Source: an uncultured Verrucomicrobiota bacterium
GTDB lineage: Bacteria > Verrucomicrobiota > Verrucomicrobiia > Limisphaerales > SXTU01
Assembly: GCA_903863315.1 (NCBI GenBank)
Contig: CAIPBN010000321.1
Coordinates: 1 to 6,464 of the forward strand
Direction of reading: 5' to 3'
DNA length: 6,464 nucleotides
Part shown: one piece after another, positions 1 to 6,370 of the stretch
Layout of the letters: every line of letters starts with the position of its first letter
How positions within the stretch are numbered: position 1 is the first letter of the stretch
Made by a program: the position numbers and the translations under genes
Notes under the pieces: generated by a model
The model's database searches: none
What the model saw: only the letters and a program-made list of their open reading frames with translations
What the model was told of the DNA's origin: nothing

Positions 1-326
1 AGCCGGCCCGGCTCGATGAGGCGCGGGCTCAGGCCGCCGAGCACGCCGGACTGGAGCTTGGTGCGCCAGTTGTAACGGCCCGTCATGATGCCGTAGCGCG
101 TGGGTGTGCAGACGGAGGAGCTGGAGTGAACGTCCGTGAAAATCATCCCGCCAGCGGCGAGTTTGTCCAAGTAGGGCGTGGCGATTTTGCCCTGTGGGTT
201 CAGGCACTTCACGTCGCCATAGCCGAGATCGTCGCAAAGGATGTAGAGAATGCTGGGTTTGGCGGGAGCGGCAAATGCGAGCGCGACGGAGCATGCGAGT
301 GCGAGGCTGGCGACAATGGCTTTCAC
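1..326 (-). CDS. Secreted Cys-type sulfatase, N-terminal 108 residues (runs off left edge)
   Basis: This is the 5' end of a sulfatase of the alkaline phosphatase superfamily, which hydrolyses sulfate esters, in PVC bacteria often on polysaccharides. The frame opens with a GTG (326-324) encoding MKAIVASLALACSVALAFA, a clear signal peptide probably cleaved near residues 19-22, so the enzyme is exported. ILCDDLGYGDV (29-39) carries the Asp32-Asp33 pair expected to bind the active-site divalent metal. CTPTRYGIMTGRY (73-85) is the sulfatase signature C-x-P-x-R; Cys73 (codon 110-108) would be oxidised to formylglycine by a maturase not seen here. The frame is closed upstream by the kinase stop codon at 380-378, and no ATG lies between that stop and the GTG, which supports the GTG start. 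No good Shine-Dalgarno is visible. Family members are usually about 450-550 residues, so most of the gene lies outside the window. The substrate cannot be inferred. The 51-bp gap after the kinase gene suggests cotranscription. Confidence 0.9.
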   Translation of the reverse strand, partial: MKAIVASLALACSVALAFAAPAKPSILYILCDDLGYGDVKCLNPQGKIATPYLDKLAAGGMIFTDVHSSSSVCTPTRYGIMTGRYNWRTKLQSGVLGGLSPRLIEPGR

Positions 327-377
327 GCGCGCAAGTGTAGCGAGGAAGTGCAGCGGTGCAACGCCTGCGAAGCCGAG

Positions 378-1952
378 CTATTGCAGCGGCAAAGTCAGCC
401 GCACCTCAAGTCCGCGCGTTTCGCGATTCCGGGCCGTGGCGGTGCCGCCGCAGGCTTCGATGCAGGTCTTCACAATGGCGAGGCCGAGGCCCGCGCCACC
501 CGTGTTGCGGGCGCGGTCCGGGTCGGTGCGATAGAAGGCGTCGAAAATGCGGTCCAGGTGCTCGGGGGGCACGCCCGGGCCGAGGTCGGTGACGAGGATG
601 ACGCAACTGGTGCCCTCGCGCCGCGCGGTGATGGTGATGGGACCGGCGTCCCCGGCGTAGCGCAACGCGTTGCGGACGAGGTTGGAGAGCGCGCGTTGCA
701 GCAGCTCGGGGCGGGCGAAGCAGGTTAGGTCGGCAGGCACCTCGACGATGACTTCGCCCGTCTTGGCGGCCTCGCGCTGGGCGGCGTGATCGGCGACAGT
801 CTTCACGTTGACGCGCTCGCGCTTGACGTTGCCAGGCTTGAGCGAGGCCTTGGAGATGGAGAGCAACTCGTTGACGAGGTCGCTCATGTGCTGGACCTCC
901 TCACTCAAGTCGGCGAGCGGTTCCTTCTGCTGCTCGGTCGCGTGCTGTTCGAGGATGCCAACGGACATTTGCAGCCGCGCCAGCGGCGAGCACAACTCGT
1001 GGGCGATGTCGCCGAGCGAGCGTTTCTGGCCGGTGACGAAGCCTTCGAGCCGCGTGCTCATGCGGTTGATGGACGCGCCGAGCTGGCCGATTTCATCGGT
1101 GCGCTGGTCGTCCACGCGCACGTCGAACTGGCCGTCGGCAATCTGCCGGGTGGCGCGCGTGAGTTGCGTGATGCTGCGTGTGATGCCGCTGATGAACGGC
1201 AGCCAGAAGAGCCCGCACACCGCGACCACGCCCGCGCAAAACAGCACCCACGGACGATAGTCGAAGAAAAACCCACCCGCAGTGAACGTGCTGGAGCGCG
1301 CGAGCAGTGTGCAACGCAGATGCCCCGTGCCGCCGGTGCCGGGCCGAAGCGCGCCCATCAGCCCGACCCAGTAGGCCCGCGGGTTTTCCGACTGCACGAG
1401 GAAGCGGCGGTGAATTGGCGCGGAGCCGGGTGGCTCCTGCTTGCCCATCCCCGACGAGCCGGGAGCGGAGGTTTCCGTCCAATCACTTTCCACGGGCGGG
1501 CCTTTCTTGCCACCAGGACCTTTCCTGCCGGACGGAGGGAAGCCGCCTTGGCCGAACTCGTTCGTGCCAGGCACCGAACCGCTCCGGTTTGGACCGAGCC
1601 CCTCGCCGCCGCGTGGCGGACGCGGAAGCTGGGCACGCAGGGTTTCCGGCAAGTCCACTTCCTCGCCGGCGAGTGTCTGCAATTCATCGCCCAGCAAGAC
1701 GAACTTCACGCCGTGGGCGTCGCCGTAGCGCGCGAGGATGCCGTTCCATTCAGTGCTCGGCTTGGTTTCCAGTTCGCCCAAGATGGCGCGCGCGGTGGAC
1801 TCGACGCGTCCGCCGACATGGCCAGCAAGAAAGGAGTCAAAGCCACTGCGCGTGGCAAAGCGCAGCCCAAGCCACGCGACGAGCATCAGCACGAGCAGGT
1901 TCAGCGAGAACCAGGTGAGAATCTTGGCGGAGAGGGGAAAACGCGGGTTCAT
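378..1952 (-). CDS. CpxA-like membrane sensor histidine kinase
   Basis: A 524-residue inner-membrane sensor kinase that would autophosphorylate on His and pass the phosphate to the regulator encoded just upstream. Visible layout: TM1 about residues 10-31; a periplasmic sensor region about 32-233; TM2 about 235-257; HAMP about 253-305 (ending near LGASINRMS); and a dimerisation/H-box AHELCSPLARLQ with phospho-His318. The ATP-binding domain has an N-box NLVRNALRYA (424-433, Asn428), G1 DLGPG (456-460), F-box IFDAFYR (469-475) and G2 GGAGLGL (485-491). The H-box has Cys321 where Arg is usual in HELRTPL-type kinases. The periplasmic part includes a long Gly/Pro/Lys-rich stretch (about 111-180) with no recognisable fold, so the signal is unknown. 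The ATG (1952-1950) overlaps the regulator's TGA stop as ATGA, indicating translational coupling. All catalytic boxes are present, so it should be active. CpxA-like is a resemblance, not proof of envelope-stress function. Confidence 0.95.
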   Translation of the reverse strand: MNPRFPLSAKILTWFSLNLLVLMLVAWLGLRFATRSGFDSFLAGHVGGRVESTARAILGELETKPSTEWNGILARYGDAHGVKFVLLGDELQTLAGEEVDLPETLRAQLPRPPRGGEGLGPNRSGSVPGTNEFGQGGFPPSGRKGPGGKKGPPVESDWTETSAPGSSGMGKQEPPGSAPIHRRFLVQSENPRAYWVGLMGALRPGTGGTGHLRCTLLARSSTFTAGGFFFDYRPWVLFCAGVVAVCGLFWLPFISGITRSITQLTRATRQIADGQFDVRVDDQRTDEIGQLGASINRMSTRLEGFVTGQKRSLGDIAHELCSPLARLQMSVGILEQHATEQQKEPLADLSEEVQHMSDLVNELLSISKASLKPGNVKRERVNVKTVADHAAQREAAKTGEVIVEVPADLTCFARPELLQRALSNLVRNALRYAGDAGPITITARREGTSCVILVTDLGPGVPPEHLDRIFDAFYRTDPDRARNTGGAGLGLAIVKTCIEACGGTATARNRETRGLEVRLTLPLQ

Positions 1953-2695
1953 GAAATTTCCGGCCGGATGAGCATGTAGCCCGCCGAGCGCACGGTGCGG
2001 ATGAAGCGCGGCTCCTTCGGGTCGTCGCCGAGTTTTTTGCGGAGCGCGGAGATGTGCACATCAATCGAGCGGTCAAAGACTTCGTAATTGCGATTGCGGA
2101 TTTCGTCGAGCAATTGCTCACGGGACTTCACGCGGCCCTGCGCGCGGGCGAGCGAGAGCAGCAGGTCGAACTCGACTGGTGTGAGGGTGAGCGTTGTCTT
2201 GCCGAGCACCGCCGTGCGCGCGGCGGGATTGATGCGCAGGTCGCCGGCCACCACTTCCTCGTCCGCGTCGGCTGCCGCGCCAGGGGAAGTTTGTGTGCTC
2301 CGACGTGTCACGGCGCGGAGGCGGGCCAGCAGTTCGCGCGTCGAGAAAGTTTTCGGCAGATAGTCGTCCGCGCCGAGTTCGAGGCCGACGATGCGGTCCG
2401 CCTCGTCGCCGCGCGCGGTGAGCATGAGCACGGGCACGGCGGAGTGGGTGCGGATGCGCTTGAGCACCTCGAAGCCGTCGCAGCCCGGCAGCATGAGATC
2501 GAGGATGACGGCGTGCCACGATTCAGCCACGGCCCGCTCCGCCCCCTCCGGCCCAGTGTGCGTGGCCTGCACGTTGTAGCCGAGGGGTTCGAGGTAGTCT
2601 TTGATCAGCCGGCAAAGCTTGCGGTCGTCATCAATGACGAGGACGCGCGTGGCCGGGACAGCGGCAGGAGCGGCGGTTTTCGGAGGCGCGGCCAT
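1949..2695 (-). CDS. OmpR/CpxR-family response regulator
   Basis: A cytoplasmic DNA-binding response regulator, 248 residues from the chosen ATG (2695-2693). Residues 17-132 form the receiver domain: acidic cluster IDDD (Asp22-24), phospho-acceptor Asp66 in ILDLMLP, switch Thr93 in LTARG, and conserved Lys115 in LPKTF. Residues 146-246 form the winged-helix OmpR/PhoB DNA-binding domain (LTPVEFDLL; DVHISALRKKLG; IRTVRSAGYML). The Pro that normally follows the receiver Lys is Thr116 here. The open frame continues upstream, with a possible ATG at 2776-2774 and a TTG at 2848-2846. The 2695 start was preferred because it leaves only a short Ala/Pro-rich leader before the receiver and gives a length normal for the family (about 220-250). 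None of the candidate starts has a convincing Shine-Dalgarno. The gene overlaps its kinase by 4 nt. Probable targets are its own operon and possibly the divergent YHYH gene, through the repeats at 2831-2881; this is inference. Confidence 0.93.
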   Translation of the reverse strand: MAAPPKTAAPAAVPATRVLVIDDDRKLCRLIKDYLEPLGYNVQATHTGPEGAERAVAESWHAVILDLMLPGCDGFEVLKRIRTHSAVPVLMLTARGDEADRIVGLELGADDYLPKTFSTRELLARLRAVTRRSTQTSPGAAADADEEVVAGDLRINPAARTAVLGKTTLTLTPVEFDLLLSLARAQGRVKSREQLLDEIRNRNYEVFDRSIDVHISALRKKLGDDPKEPRFIRTVRSAGYMLIRPEIS

Positions 2696-2830
2696 GAGTG
2701 CGTTGGGGAGGTTGATAACAGAGGCGAGCGGATTTGGGAACTCGCCTGACACGGCGGGGGAAAGTTTCGTCAGCATGGCGCATCGGGTTTTCCCCGAAGT
2801 TTTCCGCGTGGACGAGGCACGGCGAGCAGA

Positions 2831-2881
2831 TTTACACCGGCTTAACAAATCTGGTTTGCCTGGCTCACAATCTCTTTACAC
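2831..2881. promoter_or_regulatory. Candidate operator: four YTnACAm half-sites in 11-bp phase
   Basis: Within the divergent intergenic region (2696-2920, no gene seen) an AT-richer patch holds TTTACAC at 2831, TTAACAA at 2842, CTCACAA at 2864 and TTTACAC at 2875. Their ACA cores (2834, 2845, 2867, 2878) are spaced 11, 22 and 11 bp, so all face the same side of the helix; the position expected at 2853 does not match. TTTAC is the complement of GTAAA, the half-site of the E. coli CpxR box, and OmpR/PhoB-family regulators bind direct repeats about 10-11 bp apart. The last copy lies 40 bp before the YHYH ATG. No convincing -35/-10 pair was found on either strand, so promoter positions are not called. 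Confidence 0.35.
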
Positions 2882-2920
2882 ATACGGCGCAGCTTGGCGG
2901 TAGCAAACATCGCCGCTGCC

Positions 2921-5599
2921 ATGAAAACTCATCTGCTCCGCTGCCTCGCCTTGCTCTCCCTGCTTGTCCCGGCCCACGCCGCTGATGTCACCGTGTCCGA
3001 CACACTCGTCTCGCTCGCATCCAGCGCTGGCGGGACGAAGAACTACACCTTCACCGACGCCGCGTCTGGCCAGAGCGTCACCGTGGCGGTGACGATGACA
3101 CCGTATTCGCAGACGGTGGGCGAGGTTTTCACCGCGTTGGATGGCAACACGCGTCTCGGCATCGGCCCCGGCGGCAGCGGCGATGACAACCACGTGGACA
3201 GCACCGAAGGCTTGAACCTCGCCGCCTCGCTCGTGTCCGCGAGTGCGGGCGTGACGGCGAGTTCGGTGCGCTTCCGCGTCGCCAGCATCGGCCTGAGGAA
3301 CACGAGCAACCCGACCTTGAGCTGGGTTTCCTCCGCGACCAGCTCGAACGGTTTTGTTCTGAACGCCGAGGCCCTGTTCACTCTCGACTCCGCAACCGCC
3401 TCGCTGAACGGCGCGAGCTACGCAGGTCAGTTGCGCTTCCTAACCAGCGATGACCTGCAACTCAGCGACGCTGTCACCGGCGGACTCGGTCTCGTGCTGA
3501 ACGCGACCTTTTCCACCAACGGCGCCGTGACCGACGCGCTCATCACGTCGTGGTTCACCAAGGACTCCGGCAAATACGCGCGTATCTACGAGACCACAGC
3601 GAACCAGACCGCCGGCACGACCTCGCTGACGTGGTCGCGGGGCACGGTCGCGCAGACATTGCCGGCTTACGCGGGCGTGCAGGAAATCAGCTCCTCCGCG
3701 AGCTACGTGTATGTCCGCACGACGGGCTTGGGCTTCCACAACATGGGGCCGTGGTATCTCGACGCGGGCAAGTCGCAGCTCTTCCCGAACCTGCCCGGCA
3801 ACACGGCGACCATCTGGCGCTTCTCGCGCACGCCCGCCGCTGCGACCTCGCCCACGCTCACCACGCTCGGCGCGATTGGCTACTTCGTGGACGGCGTGGC
3901 GATGTTCGACGGGCAGGACGGCTATTACTGGAACGGCACTGCGGAGGCGCAGAGTGGCACCGGCGGTTTGTGGAATCGCGACGCGTATCCCGAGGAAGGC
4001 GTTTCCTTCGACCCCGGCAACGCGCACCAAGAACAGACCGGCACGTATCACTACCACGCCAACCCGCTCGCGCTGCGCTTCCAGCTTGATGACAACGTGA
4101 CCTACAACGCAGGCACGAAGACCTGGACCGAGACCGCCGGCACGCCGACGAAGCACTCACCCATTCTCGGCTGGGTGAAGGACGGCTATCCCATCTACGG
4201 TCCTTATGGCTATTCCTCGCCGAGCAATTCCAGCAGCGGCATTCGGCTTATGATCACGGGCTACGTCTTGCGCAACGGCCAGAACAGCACGGTGAACTTG
4301 GCGACGACTGGCCGCGTCACGCTGCCCGCGTGGGCCGCGCGCGGACGCAGCCGTTCGACCACGCTCGCGGCCAACGAATACGGCCCGAACGTGACTGGTA
4401 TCTACACCGTGGGCCGCTACCACGAGGACTACGAATACCTTGGTGACGTGGGTCAGGTGCAGGGCGTGAACTTCGACCTCGACGAGCACAACGGCCGCTT
4501 CTGCGTCACGCCGGAGTTTCCCAACGGCACCTACGCCTACTTCATGACCATCAACAGCAGCGGCACGCCGGTCTATCCCTACAACACCGGCCGTGTCTTC
4601 AAAGGCGTCACCAGCGGCGGCGCGGTGACGAGCATCACGGAGACAGTCACGACCAACTTCGTCGGCGGACCGAACGTGCCGGTGAACGTGGCGCGGCCGA
4701 CCGTGAGCGGCGGAACGGTGACGCTCGTATGGAGCGGCGCGGAAGGCGGCACCTACGCCGTGGAAAGCCGTTCCGAAGTGAATGGCTCCTGGACGCCGGT
4801 GGCGACCGGTGTGGCACCGACCGGCAACGCTGGCTCCCGCGCGGTGACGTCTGCAGGCGGCCGAGCCTTCTACCGTGTGGCCCGCACCGCGCTGGCGAAC
4901 TACTCGACCACCGCCGCAGGCACGGGTGGAGGAGGCGGTGGGGGTGCCGGTGGCGGCGGTGGCACGCCCGTGCCACCCACCATCACGAGCGTCACGCCCA
5001 ACAGCGGCACCTCGAGCGCATCTGCCACCATCACCATCACGCTCGGCGGCACGAACCTGCCACCGGCGGACGCGGTGCCGACCTCAGTCACGCTCGGCAG
5101 CGTGAGTGGCACCGGCATCTCCTACAACGGCAGCGCGGTAACGGCGAACTTCACGCTTCCAGTTACGACTGGACTGCAAAACATCGTCGTGACCTTCCCC
5201 GCACCGCCGACCGGCGGAGTCGCGCTCAGCATCACCGGCACCAATGTTTTCACGGTCAATGCGTCGGGCGGCGGCGGACCTTCCACCACCACCGCTCCGG
5301 GTGGCACCGCTTCGCGCGGCACAACGGTGACGGTCACCATCACGTTGCCGGCGAACCCGCCGCAGCCTCCCCTCACCGACCCGATGACGAGCCAGACAAT
5401 TTTGCCGCAGACCGTCACGCTCGGCACAATCAACGGCACCAACATCTCGCGACCCGTGCAAGGCACGGTGGTCGCCACGTTCGTCATCCCAGCAAACGCG
5501 ACTGCTGGCGCGCAGAACGTGGTCGTCACCTTCCCGCCGCCGCCGGGGATGCCGACGGGCGCCACTTACACGCTGACGGGCGGGGTGACGATTCAGTAA
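2921..5599 (+). CDS. Secreted YHYH-domain protein with C-terminal Ig-like repeats
   Basis: An 892-residue exported protein. The ATG at 2921 starts MKTHLLRCLALLSLLVPAHAA, a signal peptide cleaved near residue 20-21; an in-frame TTG at 2894 would only add nine residues in front of it. Residues about 22-200 form a Ser/Thr/Ala-rich region I do not recognise. Residues about 210-565 match the YHYH domain: GLGFHNMGPW (269-278), IGYFVDGVAMFDG (319-331), the signature TGTYHYH with Tyr376-His377-Tyr378-His379 (4046-4057), HSPILGWVKDGYPIYGPYGY (412-431), EDYEYLGDV (502-510), NGRFCVTPEFPNGTYAYF (524-541) and PYNTGRVFKG (553-562). Residues about 581-657 look like a fibronectin-type or verrucomicrobial beta module (YAVESRSEVNGSW). 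A poly-Gly linker (669-681) leads to two related Ig/IPT-like repeats ending at the stop. The biochemical role of YHYH proteins is not established; the His-rich motif and the adjacent MbnP gene hint at metal (copper) handling in the periplasm or at the surface. No lipobox or sorting signal is evident. No clear Shine-Dalgarno precedes the ATG. Confidence 0.88.
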   Translation: MKTHLLRCLALLSLLVPAHAADVTVSDTLVSLASSAGGTKNYTFTDAASGQSVTVAVTMTPYSQTVGEVFTALDGNTRLGIGPGGSGDDNHVDSTEGLNLAASLVSASAGVTASSVRFRVASIGLRNTSNPTLSWVSSATSSNGFVLNAEALFTLDSATASLNGASYAGQLRFLTSDDLQLSDAVTGGLGLVLNATFSTNGAVTDALITSWFTKDSGKYARIYETTANQTAGTTSLTWSRGTVAQTLPAYAGVQEISSSASYVYVRTTGLGFHNMGPWYLDAGKSQLFPNLPGNTATIWRFSRTPAAATSPTLTTLGAIGYFVDGVAMFDGQDGYYWNGTAEAQSGTGGLWNRDAYPEEGVSFDPGNAHQEQTGTYHYHANPLALRFQLDDNVTYNAGTKTWTETAGTPTKHSPILGWVKDGYPIYGPYGYSSPSNSSSGIRLMITGYVLRNGQNSTVNLATTGRVTLPAWAARGRSRSTTLAANEYGPNVTGIYTVGRYHEDYEYLGDVGQVQGVNFDLDEHNGRFCVTPEFPNGTYAYFMTINSSGTPVYPYNTGRVFKGVTSGGAVTSITETVTTNFVGGPNVPVNVARPTVSGGTVTLVWSGAEGGTYAVESRSEVNGSWTPVATGVAPTGNAGSRAVTSAGGRAFYRVARTALANYSTTAAGTGGGGGGGAGGGGGTPVPPTITSVTPNSGTSSASATITITLGGTNLPPADAVPTSVTLGSVSGTGISYNGSAVTANFTLPVTTGLQNIVVTFPAPPTGGVALSITGTNVFTVNASGGGGPSTTTAPGGTASRGTTVTVTITLPANPPQPPLTDPMTSQTILPQTVTLGTINGTNISRPVQGTVVATFVIPANATAGAQNVVVTFPPPPGMPTGATYTLTGGVTIQ
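4925..4963 (+). repeat. Poly-glycine linker, G-rich low-complexity tract
   Basis: Thirteen consecutive codons encode Gly with one Ala, followed by TPVPP. The tract separates the YHYH and fibronectin-like part from the two C-terminal Ig-like repeats and would serve as a flexible hinge. The coding strand consists of many closely spaced GG and GGG runs, a sequence prone to slippage and length variation between strains. Confidence 0.8.
4967..5596 (+). repeat. Two tandem Ig/IPT-like protein repeats at the C-terminus of the YHYH protein
   Basis: The first copy (about residues 683-781, nt 4967-5263) and second copy (about 786-892, nt 5276-5596) share an ordered set of motifs: TxTITL or TVTITL; SVTLGSVSGTGIS against TVTLGTINGTNIS; a VxAxF strand; then LQNIVVTFPAPP against AQNVVVTFPPPP. 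The match is at protein level, with diverged DNA, so this is an old domain duplication. The fold is inferred from the alternating beta-strand pattern and the PTITSVTPNSGTS opening, which is typical of IPT/TIG-like modules that serve in adhesion or as spacers. Confidence 0.65.
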
Positions 5600-5608
5600 G
5601 CTTGGGCC

Positions 5609-6370
5609 ATGAAGCCGCAGCACCTCACCACCAACCAGCGCATCGCCCGGGTATGGGCGACACTGGCAGTCTTGGGTCTGCTGCTGTGGTGGACACAGCG
5701 GGCGCGTGGTGTGGAGTCGGAGGTGACGGTGTCCATCGAGCCGTGTTTCCGGGGCAAGCCGCTGGGGTTTGACCAGCTTCGTTGCACAAATGCCGCCGGC
5801 CAAGCACTCGCCGTGACACGGCTAGACATGTTGCTTTCCGGCATCGCGGTGCGGCGCACGAACGGCTCGTGGCTGGAGAAGCACCATTGGTATGCGTTCA
5901 TCAACGCGCGCGAGGGCCGGACAAACTTTGTGCTGCGCGGCCTGCCGGCAGGAGATTACGACCGGCTGCGCTTCAGCATCGGCCTGCCGTCGGAGCAAAA
6001 CCACGCCAGCCCCGCGCAGTGGGACGCGGCGCATCCGCTCAATCCGCAGATCAACGGCCTGCATTGGAACTGGCAGGGCGGCTATGTCTTTCTCGCGCTC
6101 GAAGGAAAATGGGGTTTGCCGCCGCAGTTGATAGGGGAGCGCGATGGCGTGGGCGGCGAGCGGGTGAACGCGTTGAACACCGGCCTAGCCGCGTCGGGGC
6201 TGAGTCATCCTTCGCCTGCCATCGGCGGGAGCGCCGGTGCCGAACTGACGCAGGCTGGCAGTCCGCCGAACCGCCGGGGGGACACCGGCGCTCCGCTGGC
6301 GGGTTTCTCCTGGCATCTCGCAACCGACCGGCAACTGATGACCGTGGATGTGCCGGTCATGCTAGTGTAG
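5609..6370 (+). CDS. MbnP-family copper-binding protein, probably C-terminally truncated
   Basis: A 253-residue protein with an N-terminal hydrophobic segment (about residues 12-28), so it is exported or membrane-anchored. It matches the MbnP family in order: VSIEPCFRGKPLGFD (41-55), a VTRLDMLLSGIAVRR strand (69-83), GLPAGDYDRLRFSIGLP (111-127), HPLNPQINGLHWNWQGGYVF (142-161), LALEGKW (162-168) and GFSWHLATD (232-240). MbnP, MopE and CorA bind copper at the cell surface or in the periplasm using a kynurenine made from Trp by a MauG-like diheme partner (MbnH). Trp153 and Trp155 in HWNW are the candidate residues here; which one, if any, is modified is unknown. The start follows the YHYH stop by 9 bp, indicating one operon. 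Two oddities: an extra segment of about 60 residues (169-230) containing a palindromic DNA element, and a stop soon after TVDVPVMLV, where relatives normally continue with further beta strands. The stop lies at a putative insertion-sequence edge, so the product may be a non-functional remnant. Confidence 0.8.
   Translation: MKPQHLTTNQRIARVWATLAVLGLLLWWTQRARGVESEVTVSIEPCFRGKPLGFDQLRCTNAAGQALAVTRLDMLLSGIAVRRTNGSWLEKHHWYAFINAREGRTNFVLRGLPAGDYDRLRFSIGLPSEQNHASPAQWDAAHPLNPQINGLHWNWQGGYVFLALEGKWGLPPQLIGERDGVGGERVNALNTGLAASGLSHPSPAIGGSAGAELTQAGSPPNRRGDTGAPLAGFSWHLATDRQLMTVDVPVMLV
6228..6294. repeat. Palindromic element inside the MbnP coding sequence
   Basis: Perfect 12-bp inverted arms, GGAGCGCCGGTG at 6228-6239 and CACCGGCGCTCC at 6283-6294, enclose a 43-bp loop. 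The stem can be extended at its base by a further two or more pairs if one G is bulged (GCGGGAG against CTCCGC). The encoded peptide (residues about 207-229, including TQAGSPPNRRGDTGAP) does not look like MbnP sequence and falls between two conserved family blocks. The element resembles a small dispersed REP/MITE-like repeat that kept the frame open. Only one copy is present in the window, so dispersal is inferred. Confidence 0.5.

Noticed and set aside
126..728. A 200-codon plus-strand frame spanning the kinase/sulfatase junction
   Set aside because: It is antisense to the kinase ATP-binding domain and the sulfatase active-site region and shows no protein family features.
786..1979. A 397-codon open frame on the plus strand
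   Set aside because: It lies opposite the histidine kinase, whose full set of catalytic motifs is on the minus strand. The plus-strand product has no recognisable domain and is explained by high GC leaving antisense frames open.
2696..2848. Longer N-terminus for the response regulator, starting at 2776 (ATG) or 2848 (TTG)
   Set aside because: The extra residues are not receiver sequence and would exceed usual family length; the TTG start would also run into the phased repeats at 2842. The ATG at 2776 cannot be fully excluded.
2855..2882. TTTGCC - 16 bp - TACACA as a promoter for the YHYH gene
   Set aside because: It matches the sigma-70 consensus poorly at both hexamers and overlaps the phased repeats, so it is too weak to annotate.
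3440..4156. A 238-codon minus-strand frame inside the YHYH gene
   Set aside because: It is opposite the conserved YHYH domain and its Arg/Ala/Val-rich product resembles no family.
4925..4963. G-quadruplex regulatory element
   Set aside because: The G runs are explained by consecutive glycine codons, and most are only GG; there is no independent sign of a regulatory role.
4729..5772. A 347-codon plus-strand frame across the end of the YHYH gene and the start of mbnP
   Set aside because: It is out of frame with both genes and its product is a His/Arg-rich composition artefact without domains.
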